The notes beneath the pieces were generated by a model. The model saw only the letters and a list, made by a program, of their open reading frames with translations. It had not been told where the DNA came from and searched no databases. Positions 42,966 through 53,325 of a stretch of DNA of 64,000 nt are shown one piece after another. The stretch is from Macrostomum hystrix (taxonomy: Eukaryota > Platyhelminthes > Macrostomidae). Each line of letters opens with the position of its first letter. Position 1 is the stretch's first letter. A program made the position numbers and the translations under genes. Location of the stretch: positions 4,929,001 to 4,993,000 of the forward strand of contig CATNEN010000033.1 of NCBI GenBank assembly GCA_950097015.1, written 5' to 3'.

Positions 42966-43744
42966 ACAAACCTAGCAAAGTTGGCCACAAAACGCCACTC
43001 TAAACGGGTTTATCGAGCAGCCAATGTACAAGCTTGATATCCAGCAGGCGATTATCCCATGATCGATTGTCGATAGGTGGGTTGACTGCACCCAAGCACC
43101 ACATCCATTTCCACAGTTCAGCAGCCGGTGAGAATGAAGTGTGAAAACTAGAATATTTTTATAAATATAAAAACAGAAGCAATCCAAAAATTGATTTGCC
43201 TGTTTGTTTCGGAAAATCCATTTTACAAAACAGGCGAGCGACAAAAAACTGCCCCTGGATCGGTAGAAAAATCGGGTCGTCAGTGAAACACGGACCTAAG
43301 CAACCATTGCTGTTCTTTCCCGAAGGAAGCCGCTGCTGCTGCTTTGCAATTCATTTATTTTTAGAACCCGATGAAAGCCATCGAGACCCGAAGAGGCTTG
43401 GCTGCGGGGCGGGGTTCATTGAGCCGGAATACGGCACTGCCTGAGTGTCGCATTGGGTGAGGGGGCCGAGGCATTCTGGCTCTCAGGCGGGAGAGCCGTG
43501 CAGCGCGCTTCGATCTGAAGGCGAAATTTGATGGACAGTCCATTGTGGAGATGTGGCCGCACTTCGCCGGAGTCTGCCGGCAGAGGGGCGCAGGAAAATG
43601 GCGGAGAAGGGCGGAGGAGACCCGGCCTCATCTGACTTCTCCGCCTGAACTTCTTATGCTAGGCACAGCATTTACTAGTACAGCACGCGAGTGTGAGTGT
43701 ACTCTTATCATAGCCCTCCAACACTAGCCCTCTCTTTTGTTCTC
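42966..43744. other. Intergenic, no feature seen
   Basis: Mixed-composition unique sequence. Small frames on both strands lack recognisable domains. Confidence 0.35.
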
Positions 43745-44300
43745 TATTTCGCCCTCGACTCAGCATCGCCTTCGCCTCAGCATCGCCCTCGCCTAAGCAT
43801 CGCCCTCGCCTCAGCATCGCCCTCGACTCAGCATCGCCCCCGACTCAGCATCGCTCTCGCTTCAGCATCGCCCTCGCCTCAGCATCGCCCTCGCCTCAGC
43901 ATCGCCCTCGCCACAGCATCGCGCTCGCCTCTCCCACGCTTCGCCTCCGCCTTCGCCACAGCATAGCCCTCGACTCAGCATAGCCCTCGCCTCAACATCG
44001 CCCTCGCCTCAACATCGCCCTCGCCTCAACATCGCCCTCGCCTCAACATCGCCCTCGCCTCAACATCGCCCTCGCCTCAACATCGCCTTCGCCTCAACAT
44101 CGCCCTCGCCTCAGAATCGTCCTCGACTCAACATCGCCCTCGCCTCAGAATCGTCCTCGACTCAGCATAGCCCTCGCCTCAGCATAGCCCTCGCCTCAGC
44201 ATAGCCCTCGTCTCAACATCGCTCTCGCCTCAGCATCGCCCTCGACTCGCCCTAGCCTCAACATAGAATCGTCCTCGCCCCATAATCGCCATCGTCTCGC
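43745..44300. repeat. 18-bp minisatellite, about 30 copies
   Basis: The unit 'cctcgcctcagcatcgcc' has 'gactc', 'caac' and 'atag' variants, and decays gradually at the right edge into 'ctcgcc'-rich sequence to about 44440. Confidence 0.9.
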
Positions 44301-44440
44301 TCCATCATCGCCATCTCGCCTTTGCCCTCGCCCTCTTCCTCGTTGTCGCTCTGTTTCTCACCCTTGCTTTCGCTCTCCTTGTCGATCTCGCCCTTATCTA
44401 GCCTCCCTCTAGCCAGTGCCTCAACTCGCTCTCCCTCTCG

Positions 44441-45009
44441 CCCAAACTCCACCTTCGCTCCTCACCCTCACCTCCCTCAGTAAGCTCAATATCGATTGCT
44501 CTGCTCTCAGAATTCGCTGTCACTGCTGAATGTCAGCCAATTCTCAGCAGTTCAAACTGAGTTTTTATTTTCTCTTTCCCAAATCCAGGGGGGCCAGTTT
44601 TGTCAAGAAGCTTTATATTATCCTTAAACTTCATAAGGGCGTCAGTTTCACGTCGACGAGGTCCCCCGACCCAGCCAGTCCGCTGTCTCATCTGTGCCCC
44701 TGCAGCTGGGTGTGAAATCCCGGAACAGCTGGGCGGCACTTTATGCCTCCCACAAGGCGTGGAGGTGTCAATCAAACCTCTTCCGCGTGGGAGTCGGGGG
44801 AGAGGCTGGAGTGCCCGGCCCGCGATAAGACTTCCGCGGTTCTCAGGTTCTTGAGATGATTTGATGTCAGAAATCCCATCCGACCCGAGATGGGATGGAA
44901 AATCCCTCTTTTGAAAGATTTCGCTCAGCGTGAAAATCATGGGCGCACGTTTAGATTTAGCTTAATAGAGGGTGACTTAAAGAAGAGAGCACAACCTCAG
45001 ATTCGGATG
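44441..45009. other. Intergenic, no feature seen
   Basis: A 135-codon minus-strand frame (44533-44940) overlaps other frames and shows no domain. Not called. Confidence 0.35.
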
Positions 45010-45700
45010 AGAAGTGGCAGTTTCGCGGAAGAAGTGGCAGTTTCGGGGAAGAAGTGGCAGTTTCGGGGAAGAAGTGGCAGTTTCGAATGAAAAGTGGCAG
45101 TTTCGGGGAAGAATTTCGGTTTCGCAGAAGAAATGGCAGTTTTGGAATCCAGAAGTGACAGTTTCCGCGCGAAGTGTCAATTTAGGAGACAAGTGGCAGT
45201 TTCGGGAAAAAGTGGCATTTTCGGCGAAGAAGTGTCAATTTAGGGGACAAGTGGCAGTTTTGGGTAAAAAGTGGCAGTTTCGGGAAAGAAGTGGCAGTTT
45301 CGGGAAAGAAGTGGCAGTTTCGGGAAAGAAGTGGCAGTTTCGGGAAAGGAGTGGCAGTTTCGGGAAAGAAGAGGCTTTTTCTTGAAAGAAGAGGCAGTTT
45401 CGGGAAAAAAGTGGCGGTTTATGGGAAGAATCGGAAGTTTTGTGGAAGAATTTGCAGTTTCGGGGAAGAAGTTCGGTTTCGCAGAAAAAATGGCAGTTTC
45501 GGATTAAAAGCGGCAGTTTCCACGAGAAGTCTCTATTTAGGGGACAAGTGGCAGTTTTGGGGGGAAAAAGTGGCAGTTTAGGCGAATAATCGGCAGTTTC
45601 GGGAAGAATTCGCAGTTTTGGGGAAGAAGTGGGAGTTTCCGCGCGAAGTGGCAGCTTCAGGGAAGAAGTGGCAGTTTTAGTCGAGAAGTGGCAGTTCCGA
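45010..45700. repeat. 20-bp minisatellite, degenerate, about 34 copies
   Basis: The core 'gaagtggcagtttcgggaaa' is best preserved at 45260-45370. Flanking copies vary widely ('cgcagaag', 'ttggggaag'), so the array has an old periphery and a young centre. Confidence 0.9.
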
Positions 45701-46626
45701 CAAGTTTCTTGGAAACGTCGCAGCAAAGATGGCTTTCGTACGAGTATATCCATTTCTGTAACTTTATCCCGCAATTCTGTCAATTCATCCTGCTATAAAA
45801 ATATTTTACGGGCGCCAGAGCAAGTGGAAGCGAGAGACGACCCGGCTCAAGTCACATTTTTCTAGCTCAGAGCACCGCTGCGGACTATTGCAGTTATTGC
45901 AGTACCTGTCAATCAAGCCCAGCGGACCAGCCCAGCCCGCTAATCCGCCATTATGAATATTATTATTCCCGCATTGGAAATTCAAAAGCTCTCAGAGACG
46001 GCGCACTCAATGGCGCATTTTTTTCGTTTTTCTCCCCTCTGTGTCTCAGCCTGTCAGTCTGTAATCCCACCACCGAGGCGCCACAAATAGCGGGGGAATA
46101 GGCATAGCCCGGGATAATAGAAATGGATTGGGAAGATTTTTAGCGAGCACTCGCCCGCTTTCAAATTCGAAATCTGGGATTTCTGGGCGGGCGGCGCTGC
46201 AGCGAAAGTCAGTCAGACGACGAGAGGGCGGGGGGCGGCGGAAACGGGGCGGGCGGCAACCAGAAAATCAATCGGACACGGGAAAACTTTCTTGTTTGCG
46301 CGCTCGGCATCCGATCCCCCATTCTAGTTTCCTCCCCAGTTTGGGGTCTGGACGCATCGAGGGACACGCGGGGGTTTCTTGAGGATAAAATAGCCTCATC
46401 GCATGGGAGTGTTTTCCCCTGCGTGTTGGCGGCCCGCCTAGCGTGTCGCCCGGCCGCAGTTGTATTTCTTGTCGAGTTCGAGCGACAGGGAAACGGTGGG
46501 ACACAGAACTGCTCTTTGGCGACTAAAGTGCCCGCTGATTGACACTTCATCCGCCAATGATTTCTCCCAAGCCAGTTATCCTCTCAGGAGGAAACACGAG
46601 TCGCTCATTCCAACTGTTTCGCTTAT
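45701..46626. other. Intergenic, no feature seen
   Basis: Unique sequence, with a G-rich stretch near 46216-46256. No gene call. Confidence 0.35.
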
Positions 46627-47127
46627 CAGTCTGTATCTGTTCCATCAGTCTGTATCTGTTCCATCAGTCTGTATCTGTTCCATCAGTCTGTATCTGTTCC
46701 ATCAGTCTGTATCTGTTCCATCAGTCTGTATCTGTTCCATCAGTCTGTATCTGTTCCATCAGTCTGTATCTGTTCCATCAGTCTGTATCTGTTCCATCAG
46801 TCTGTATCTGTTCCATCAGTCTGTATCTGTTCCATCAGTCTGTATCTGTTCCATCAGTCTGTATCTGTTCCATCAGTCTGTATCTGTTCCATCAGTCTGT
46901 ATCTGTTCCATCAGTCTGTATCTGTTCCATCAGTCTGTATCTGTTCCATCAGTCTGTATCTGTTCCATCAGTCTGTATCTGTTCCATCAGTCTGTATCTG
47001 TTCCATCAGTCTGTATCTGTTCCATCAGTCTGTATCTGTTCCATCAGTCTGTATCTGCTCCATCAGTCTGTATCTGTTCCATCAGTCTGTATCTGTTCCA
47101 TCAGTCTGTATCTGTTCCATCAGTCTT
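46627..47127. repeat. 19-bp minisatellite, about 26 near-identical copies
   Basis: The unit 'tctgtatctgttccatcag' shows only one or two substitutions in about 500 bp (for example 'gctcc' near 47058 and 'tctttatc' at the right end). It is the most homogeneous array in the window, so recently expanded or strongly homogenised. Confidence 0.95.
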
Positions 47128-47925
47128 TATCCGCTGTAACAGACTCTAACAGTCTATATCTATTGTAGTGTCTTTACTATCTTTCTAGCTTATCTTTATA
47201 AATGTCTAGCTCGAACCTGTTTTTATGTGACCAAAGGGATTTAAGTCGCTAACAGACAATTAATCCTAATCCGTTCTTATTCAGTTCCAGTTCCAACCTG
47301 TCTGCTCCTCATTCCCTTATTTCCGGCTACCAAAAAACGATGAAAGTTGACTCAGTCTCCAAGAAACCCTGAAATTAACCTCCGGCATTTTTCGATCAAG
47401 CAGCAGCAGCAGCCACTCGCGAGCGAGTCCAAGCGAAATAAGCAGCTGCCCAGTCTCATGGCTTGCTGGTTCCGCTTAAGGGCCAACAACTTGCACTTTT
47501 AAAGTGACTTCTTGTCTGGGCATGATAAATTGTCTAAAAATAGCCCGCCGGCATCTTCCAGCTGGGAGGAGCTCTTCAGCCCACGCAAGCTATTCAGCTG
47601 CTGCTGCTGCTGCTGCGGCACGGCTCACTTGGCTTCAGAGAGGAGGGCCGCAGCTTGAAAAATAATGCGTCGAAAGGCAGAAAGTCTTGACAATGCAAAC
47701 AATGAGCGAGTGATTGGGTCGGCTGAGCGATCTCGCATGGGGCTGAGCGCGCGGGAGATGCACTGAAACGTGACCTGACGTTCTGGCGGAATTTCTCAAT
47801 GGGAGAACAATGATTTCTTTGTAAAGAAACTCACAGATCATGCCAGGATTGTTTGGAAGACAAGAGCGACTGAAGAGAAACAAGAAAGACAGACAAACAG
47901 GAATGTGGGATAAGTGGGTGGGAAT
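47128..47925. other. Intergenic, no gene seen
   Basis: It contains a short (ctg)n tract at 47599-47616 ('gctgctgctgctgctgctg') and otherwise unique sequence. Confidence 0.35.
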
Positions 47926-47929
47926 GTGG

Positions 47930-49515
47930 CATAGACAAGGCGAGAATAGGGGATAAACAAGGGGGAATGTGGCATAGACAAGGGTAGAATGTGGCATAGA
48001 CAAGGGTAGAATGTGGCATAGACAAGGGTAGAATGTGGCATAGACAAGGGGAGAAAGTTAGATAAACAAGGGGAGAATTTTAGATAAACAAGTGGAGAAT
48101 TTTAGATAAACAAGGGGAGAATGTTAGATAAACAAGGGGAGAATGTTAGATAAACAAGGGGAGAATTTTAGATAAACAAGGGGAGAAAGTTAGATAAACA
48201 AGGGGAGAATTTTAGATAAACAAGGGGAGAATGTTAGATAAACAAGGGGAGAATTTTAGATAAACAAGGGGAGAATGTTAGATAAACAAGGGGAGAATGT
48301 TAGATAAACAAGGGGAGAATGTTAGATAAACAAGTGAAGAATGTTAGATAAACAAGTGGAGAATGTTAGATAAACAAGGGGAGAATTTTAGATAAACAAG
48401 GGGAGAATTTTAGATAAACAAGTGGAGAATGTTAGATAAACAAGGGGAGAATTTTAGATAAACAAGGGGAGAATTTTAGATAAACAAGGGGAGAATTTTA
48501 GATAAACAAGTGGAGAATGTTAGATAAACAAGGGGAGAATTTTAGATAAACAAGGGGAGAATTTTAGATAAACAAGGGGAGAATTTTAGATAAACAAGTG
48601 GAGAATGTTAGATAAACAAGGGGAGAATTTTAGATAAACAAGGGGAGAATGTTAGATAAACAAGGGGAGAATGTTAGATAAACAAGGGGAGAATGTTAGA
48701 TAAACAAGGGGAGAATGTTAGATAAACAAGGGGAGAATTTTAGATAAACAAGTGGAGAATGTTAGATAAACAAGGGGAGAATGTTAGATAAACAAGGGGA
48801 GAATGTTAGATAAACAAGGGGAGAATGTTAGATAAACAAGTGGAGAATGTTAGATAAACAAGGGGAGAATGTTAGATAAACAAGGGGAGAATGTTAGATA
48901 AACAAGGGGAGAATGTTGGATAAACAAGTGGAGAATGTTAGATAAACAAGTGGAGAATGTTAGATAAACAAGGGGAGAATGTTAGATAAACAAGGGGAGA
49001 ATGTTAGATAAACAAGGGGAGAATGTTAGATAAACAAGGGGAGAATTTTAGATAAACAAGTGGAGAATGTTAGATAAACAAGGGGAGAATTTTAGATAAA
49101 CAAGGGGAGAATGTTAGATAAACAAGGGGAGAATGTTAGATAAACAAGGGGAGAATTTTAGATAAACAAGGGGAGAATGTTAGATAAACAAGGGGAGAAT
49201 TTTAGATAAACAAGGGGAGAATTTTAGATAAACAAGGGGAGAATGTTAGATAAACAAGGGGAGAATTTTAGATAAACAAGGGGAGAATTTTAGATAAACA
49301 AGGGGAGAATGTTAGATAAACAAGGGGAGAATTTTAGATAAACAAGGGGAGAATTTTAGATAAACAAGGGGAGAATTTTAGATAAACAAGGGGAGAATTT
49401 TAGATAAACAAGGGGAGAATGTTAGATAAACAAGGGGAGAATTTTAGATAAACAAGGGGAGAATGTTAGATAAACAAGGGGAGAATGTTAGATAAACAAG
49501 GGGAGAATGTGGCAT
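47930..49515. repeat. 22-bp minisatellite, about 71 copies
   Basis: The unit is 'gataaacaaggggagaatgt' plus 'ta'. Two main binary variants, 'tttta/gtta' and 'gggga/tgga', occur in many combinations. The left edge has a related 'ggcatagacaagg' form, and one similar 'ggcatgg' unit closes the right edge. Confidence 0.95.
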
Positions 49516-50605
49516 GGATTTGAAGAGTTTTGTTTAGGCAGGGGACAATTTAGCATGGTTTTAGGGCAGAGGGGGAGAGAGCAAGTTGCAAGCGGTTCGC
49601 GGCACCATCTCAGGCCGCCTTGAACTGTCTCCGCACTCTCCACGCAGCCAGTCAGCCGCATTCCTGCCAGTGCTCAGACTCCGATGGCTCAATCTCGATC
49701 CCCAGCTCGATTCGCATCCCCGCCAGCTGAAATGCCAGTCTGTCTGGCCAAGCGGCGGCTGCGCCGCAGGCGGGCGTCGGCGGCCCATGTTTTGGCCCCC
49801 ATATTGACAGACTGAGCTGCTCGGCCTATTGATTTCCAGTCTGAGCTGGTCTGTTGGCCCAGAATCCACTTTTCCTACTCTTGCCAAGTGCTCACGCATT
49901 TTTCTCCTCATCTTTGAGTTGTCAGGCGGCTTGTTGAGGCTTCCCCACCCTCCACAATCACAGCTCCTCCAGCCGGTGATTTCCTCTCGTTTTGCTACTT
50001 CGGGCTCTCCATCAACCAAAAGAGAGAGTTGACAGATTGATTGACAGATGATTGACTGAGAGATTGATAGAGAGATAGATATTTACTGATAGATTGACGG
50101 AAGGATGGGTAGCAGGGGGGCGGCAGTCGGTCAGTTTCCTTCATCTGACGAATCGCACACATCGCAGCTGACAGTCCCATTGCCCCCCCAAGCGAAACGG
50201 CCCGGCAAAGTCTGGCCCCGACCCGGCTGCACAATTAAAAATCGCGAAATCCCAAGCTAGAAAGAAATCCCAACTCCTCACTGCGTAACTACAGTCAACC
50301 CCCCTCCGCAGTGTCCCATGGCATTGCTCCGCAGAATCCTTAAATGAAGTCCGCAGCTGGTCGTGACGCGGTCCGCGGGGGCTGGGATGGCCCGGACTTG
50401 TCGGCCTGTTACACAGCGGAGTTAGACAAAGACTAGCGCCGCAGTCGAATTCACCCGCAAGCAAAAAATATGGCTTAGGCGGCCGCTGTCTCTCTTTCTG
50501 CCCCGCCCATTTCTGCCAGCTTTTTACAGTCATAATAATCCGATTTTTGTCAGGCCAAGTCAACAGTTTGGCATGGCCTGTTTGTTTATTCCTGCCTTTG
50601 ATTAC
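49516..50605. other. Intergenic, no convincing gene
   Basis: Overlapping frames on both strands between 49560 and 50610 have no recognisable domain. A short 'agattgacagatgattgac' stutter occurs at 50030-50100. Confidence 0.35.
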
Positions 50606-50795
50606 CATCTCCTAATCTGCCTGCCACCACCTGTGCATCTCCTAATCTGCCTGCCACCACCTGTCCATCTCCTAATCTGCCTGCCACCACCTGTCCATCT
50701 CCTAATCTGCCTGCCACCACCTGTCCATCTCCTAATCTGCCTGCCACCACCTGTCCATCTCCTAATCTGCCTGTTACTACCTGTCCATCTCTCTC
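50606..50795. repeat. 30-bp minisatellite, six copies
   Basis: The core is 'catctcctaatctgcctgcc', followed by 'accacctgtc'. The copies are nearly identical apart from the last. Confidence 0.92.
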
Positions 50796-51617
50796 CTAAC
50801 ATTTTAGCCTCCCAGTATTTGTTTCTAAGCGGCCAACAGGTCGCAGTTTTTAAAGTGCAGAGTTTGAGCAAAGCAACTCACCGGCCCAGCGGAGAGCAGC
50901 ACACCTGGCAGTTGTCGGAGGACATTCGGCAGGGCTCGAGTGTTCAGTCAGTCTGCAGCGGCAAGGAAATGCTGAACGGCAGCCAGCAACAGCAGAGAGC
51001 GGCCCACAAGTTGGCTAATTTATATTCCAGCCAGACTGTCTTCTGTTAATAAGGCCTCCCCAACTTTGGTCCGGCCTGCCCCCAACCCCACCGACCTCTG
51101 CAAGTTACTGGGCCAGACTGTGCAGGAGGCAGAAACAGGACGGCGAGGGACTGGAGGCCCAGCCAATCAGGACTCGCGCTCAACTGACAGCCGCGGCCTG
51201 CAGAAAACTTAACACCGGTCTGTGGGGGGTGGAGGGGGAAAGTCAAATTGGGATTCCGTGTGCAGTTCTTGCCGTAGGACAAAATCCTGAAGGGGGTTAA
51301 GGGGAGTGCGGGATGAATAGGGAGTGAAATGGGTCGCCTGCAGCGGCCAGACACAATCAATGTTTGAAAAGCACCAGCCACTTGCAGCTGAGTCAGGCTA
51401 AACGGATGAGTGGCGGCAATTACTCTGTCAGAATGATGCTGTCAGATGCTGTCAGATGCTGTCAGATGCTCTGTACAATACCAGGCTGTCTGCCTGCTAG
51501 CCTGTTGCGATTCACTAATGCATAATTAATTTGCACCAGCGCACATCGTTCCTGATAGAAATCCCCTTAGTAAGGGGATTGTAGCCCCCATAAGAGGTGT
51601 TAGAGTGCCGAACTAAC
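50796..51617. other. Intergenic, no gene seen
   Basis: It includes a four-fold 'agatgctgtc' stutter at 51437-51470 and a palindromic 'atccccttagtaaggggat' at 51562-51580. No coding signal. Confidence 0.4.
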
Positions 51618-51701
51618 GACTTAAAGGTCGGGGGTTCGATTCCTGACTTGAAGGTCGGGGGTTCGATTCCCGACTTAAAGGTCGGGGGTTCGATTTCCGA
51701 C
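51598..51701 (+). pseudogene. tRNA-like relic with triplicated T arm
   Basis: A D-arm-like 'gttagagtgccgaac' at about 51599-51613 is followed by three tandem 27-bp copies of 'gacttaaaggtcgggggttc' plus 'gattcct' (51618-51701). Each copy carries the tRNA B-box consensus GGTTCGATTCC. No complete acceptor stem is present. Confidence 0.7.
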
Positions 51702-52087
51702 TAGATTAGAACAATTTGCATCCTTTATCAAGCCAATAAATCTGCATTGCTTGGGTGGGTGTGGCGTGGGTCCCTCCCAGTCCATGGACTGAACAGCCGT
51801 ACGTACAGAAAAATTATAGAAAAAACAGAGACAAAGATACAAAGCCAGAACCCTTTAAATAAAGACACTAGTGCTGTTATAAAAACGTAGCGCAAGCGCA
51901 GCAATGGTCTAGAATATTTTTGCAAAAAACTTTAGTAGAAGAAGCAGAAAAATTTGTAAAAAAAATCAAAACGACTGAATAAACAAATTCTGCGAGCCAG
52001 AATGAAATCTAGAAAGGGAATAACTATCTGGCACTGAGGCAAGACAAACAACTCGCTGTACAGTCTTCCGGTCTCTGCTCCTGCCAG
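51702..52087. other. No feature seen
   Basis: AT-rich sequence downstream (in gene direction) of the terminal exon at 52231-52088. It could include a 3' UTR; 'cagaatgaaatctag' and other text shows no array. Confidence 0.35.
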
Positions 52088-52171
52088 CTAGAATCGGTGC
52101 GCGTGACCCATTGGCGCCAGCTCGTTCAAAGGACTGCGGACAATACGCTGCTGCTGCTGCTGCTGCGGCAT

Positions 52172-52224
<53 letters not shown>

Positions 52225-53246
52225 CACCAGGCTGCGAATAATGTCGCAAATGAATGAGACATTAACCTAATTTTTCCAGAACGGTTTGCACACTGAGAAC
52301 CAGAATATGACAGCAAAACACACTGTTCAGTCACTTGCAACACGAGATGACCAGAAAGAGGATCTCTGCATCAGTGAGCGGATCTGGGAATCAGTGAGGG
52401 AATCAGTGATGAGATCTGGGAGTCAGTGAGGGGATCTGGGAATCAGTGAGGGGAATCAGTGAGGGGATCTGCGAATCAGTGAGGGGAATCAGTGAGGGGA
52501 ATCAGTGAGGGGAATCAGTGAGGGGAATCAGTGATGGGATCTGGGAATCAGTGAGAGGAATCAGTGAGGGGAATCAGTGATGGGATCTGGGAATCAGTGA
52601 GAGGAATCAGTGAGGGGAATCAGTGAGGGGATCTGGGAATCAGTGAGTGGATCTAGGAATCAGTGGTGGGAATCAGTGAGAGGAATCAGTGAGGGGAATC
52701 AGTGATGGGAATCAGTGATGGGATCTGGGAGTCAGTGAGGGGATCTGGGAATCAGTGAGGGGAATCAGTGAGGGGAATCAGAGATGGGAATCAGTGAGGG
52801 GAATCAGTGATGGGATCTGGGAATCAGTGAGAGGAATCAGTGAGGGGAATCAGTGAGGGGAATCAGTGATGGGAATCAGTGATGGGATCTGGGAGTCAGT
52901 GAGGGGATCTGGGAATCAGTGAGGGGATCTGGGAATTAATGAGGGGATTTGGGATGGTGGCTGCTCAGTTAAAGGATCTGGGATTTCGGCCATGAGTAAG
53001 GAGATGTGGGATTTCGGCTGATCAGTGATTGCTTCGTTGAAATGTAAAGCAAGGAAAAGTGGGAAAACTGTGAGTGAGCGGACTCACCAGGGCGGCCGAT
53101 TGCTGCATGCCAGCCACCGCAGCGGCCGAGCTGTCATCAGCAGAGCAGGATCCGGCTCCGCTGTCATCGCGTGGCTCTTTCGAAGTCATGATGCTCGCAG
53201 GTATGGCTATGCTAGAGTATCTAATGGGCGTAGGTGCACCGATTAA
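52088..53246 (-). CDS. Candidate alternative or duplicated CCM2 3' exons with polyglutamine
   Basis: Two minus-strand exons in phase 0: 53246-53088 (acceptor ATTTCAG, donor CTG|GTGAGT) and 52231-52088 (acceptor ATTCGCAG, stop TAG). The first encodes 53 residues, Ser/Ala/Asp-rich after 'PIRYSSIAI'. The second encodes PGE, then 17 glutamines (14 CAG plus 3 CAA), MP, 6 glutamines, and ends 'RSPLNELAPMGHAHRF'. The last eight residues, PMGHAHRF, are identical to the end of the CCM2 terminal exon at 57491, with near-identical DNA. They may be alternative last exons spliced onto CCM2 exon 3 (58852, also phase 0), or the 3' end of a decayed duplicate. No start codon with promoter context is evident, so a separate gene is less likely. 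Confidence 0.55.
52375..52945. repeat. Degenerate 'gggaatcagtgag' minisatellite
   Basis: Irregular mixture of 'gggaatcagtgagg' and 'ggatctgggaatcagtga' units (about 15 and 24 bp), lying in the intron between the two candidate 3' exons. Confidence 0.88.
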
Positions 53247-53325
53247 CTGAAATATCATTGTAGCCTCATTGAACTTTTGCTCTGGAGGCTACAATGAATG
53301 AGATGTGATGCAGTCTTATTCGAAT

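Noticed and set aside
44533..44940. 135-codon minus-strand gene
   Set aside because: No domain, no splice or promoter context, and overlapping open frames on the other strand.
47930..49515. CRISPR array
   Set aside because: Copies are directly adjacent without unique spacers, and the host is eukaryotic.
49561..50608. Minus-strand genes of about 150 codons
   Set aside because: Composition is Arg/Ser/Gly-rich as expected for out-of-frame GC-rich DNA, and there is no recognisable motif.
53088..53246. First exon of Dispatched
   Set aside because: It ends in phase 0, whereas the Dispatched exon at 38599 needs two upstream bases. It pairs in phase with 52231-52088 instead.
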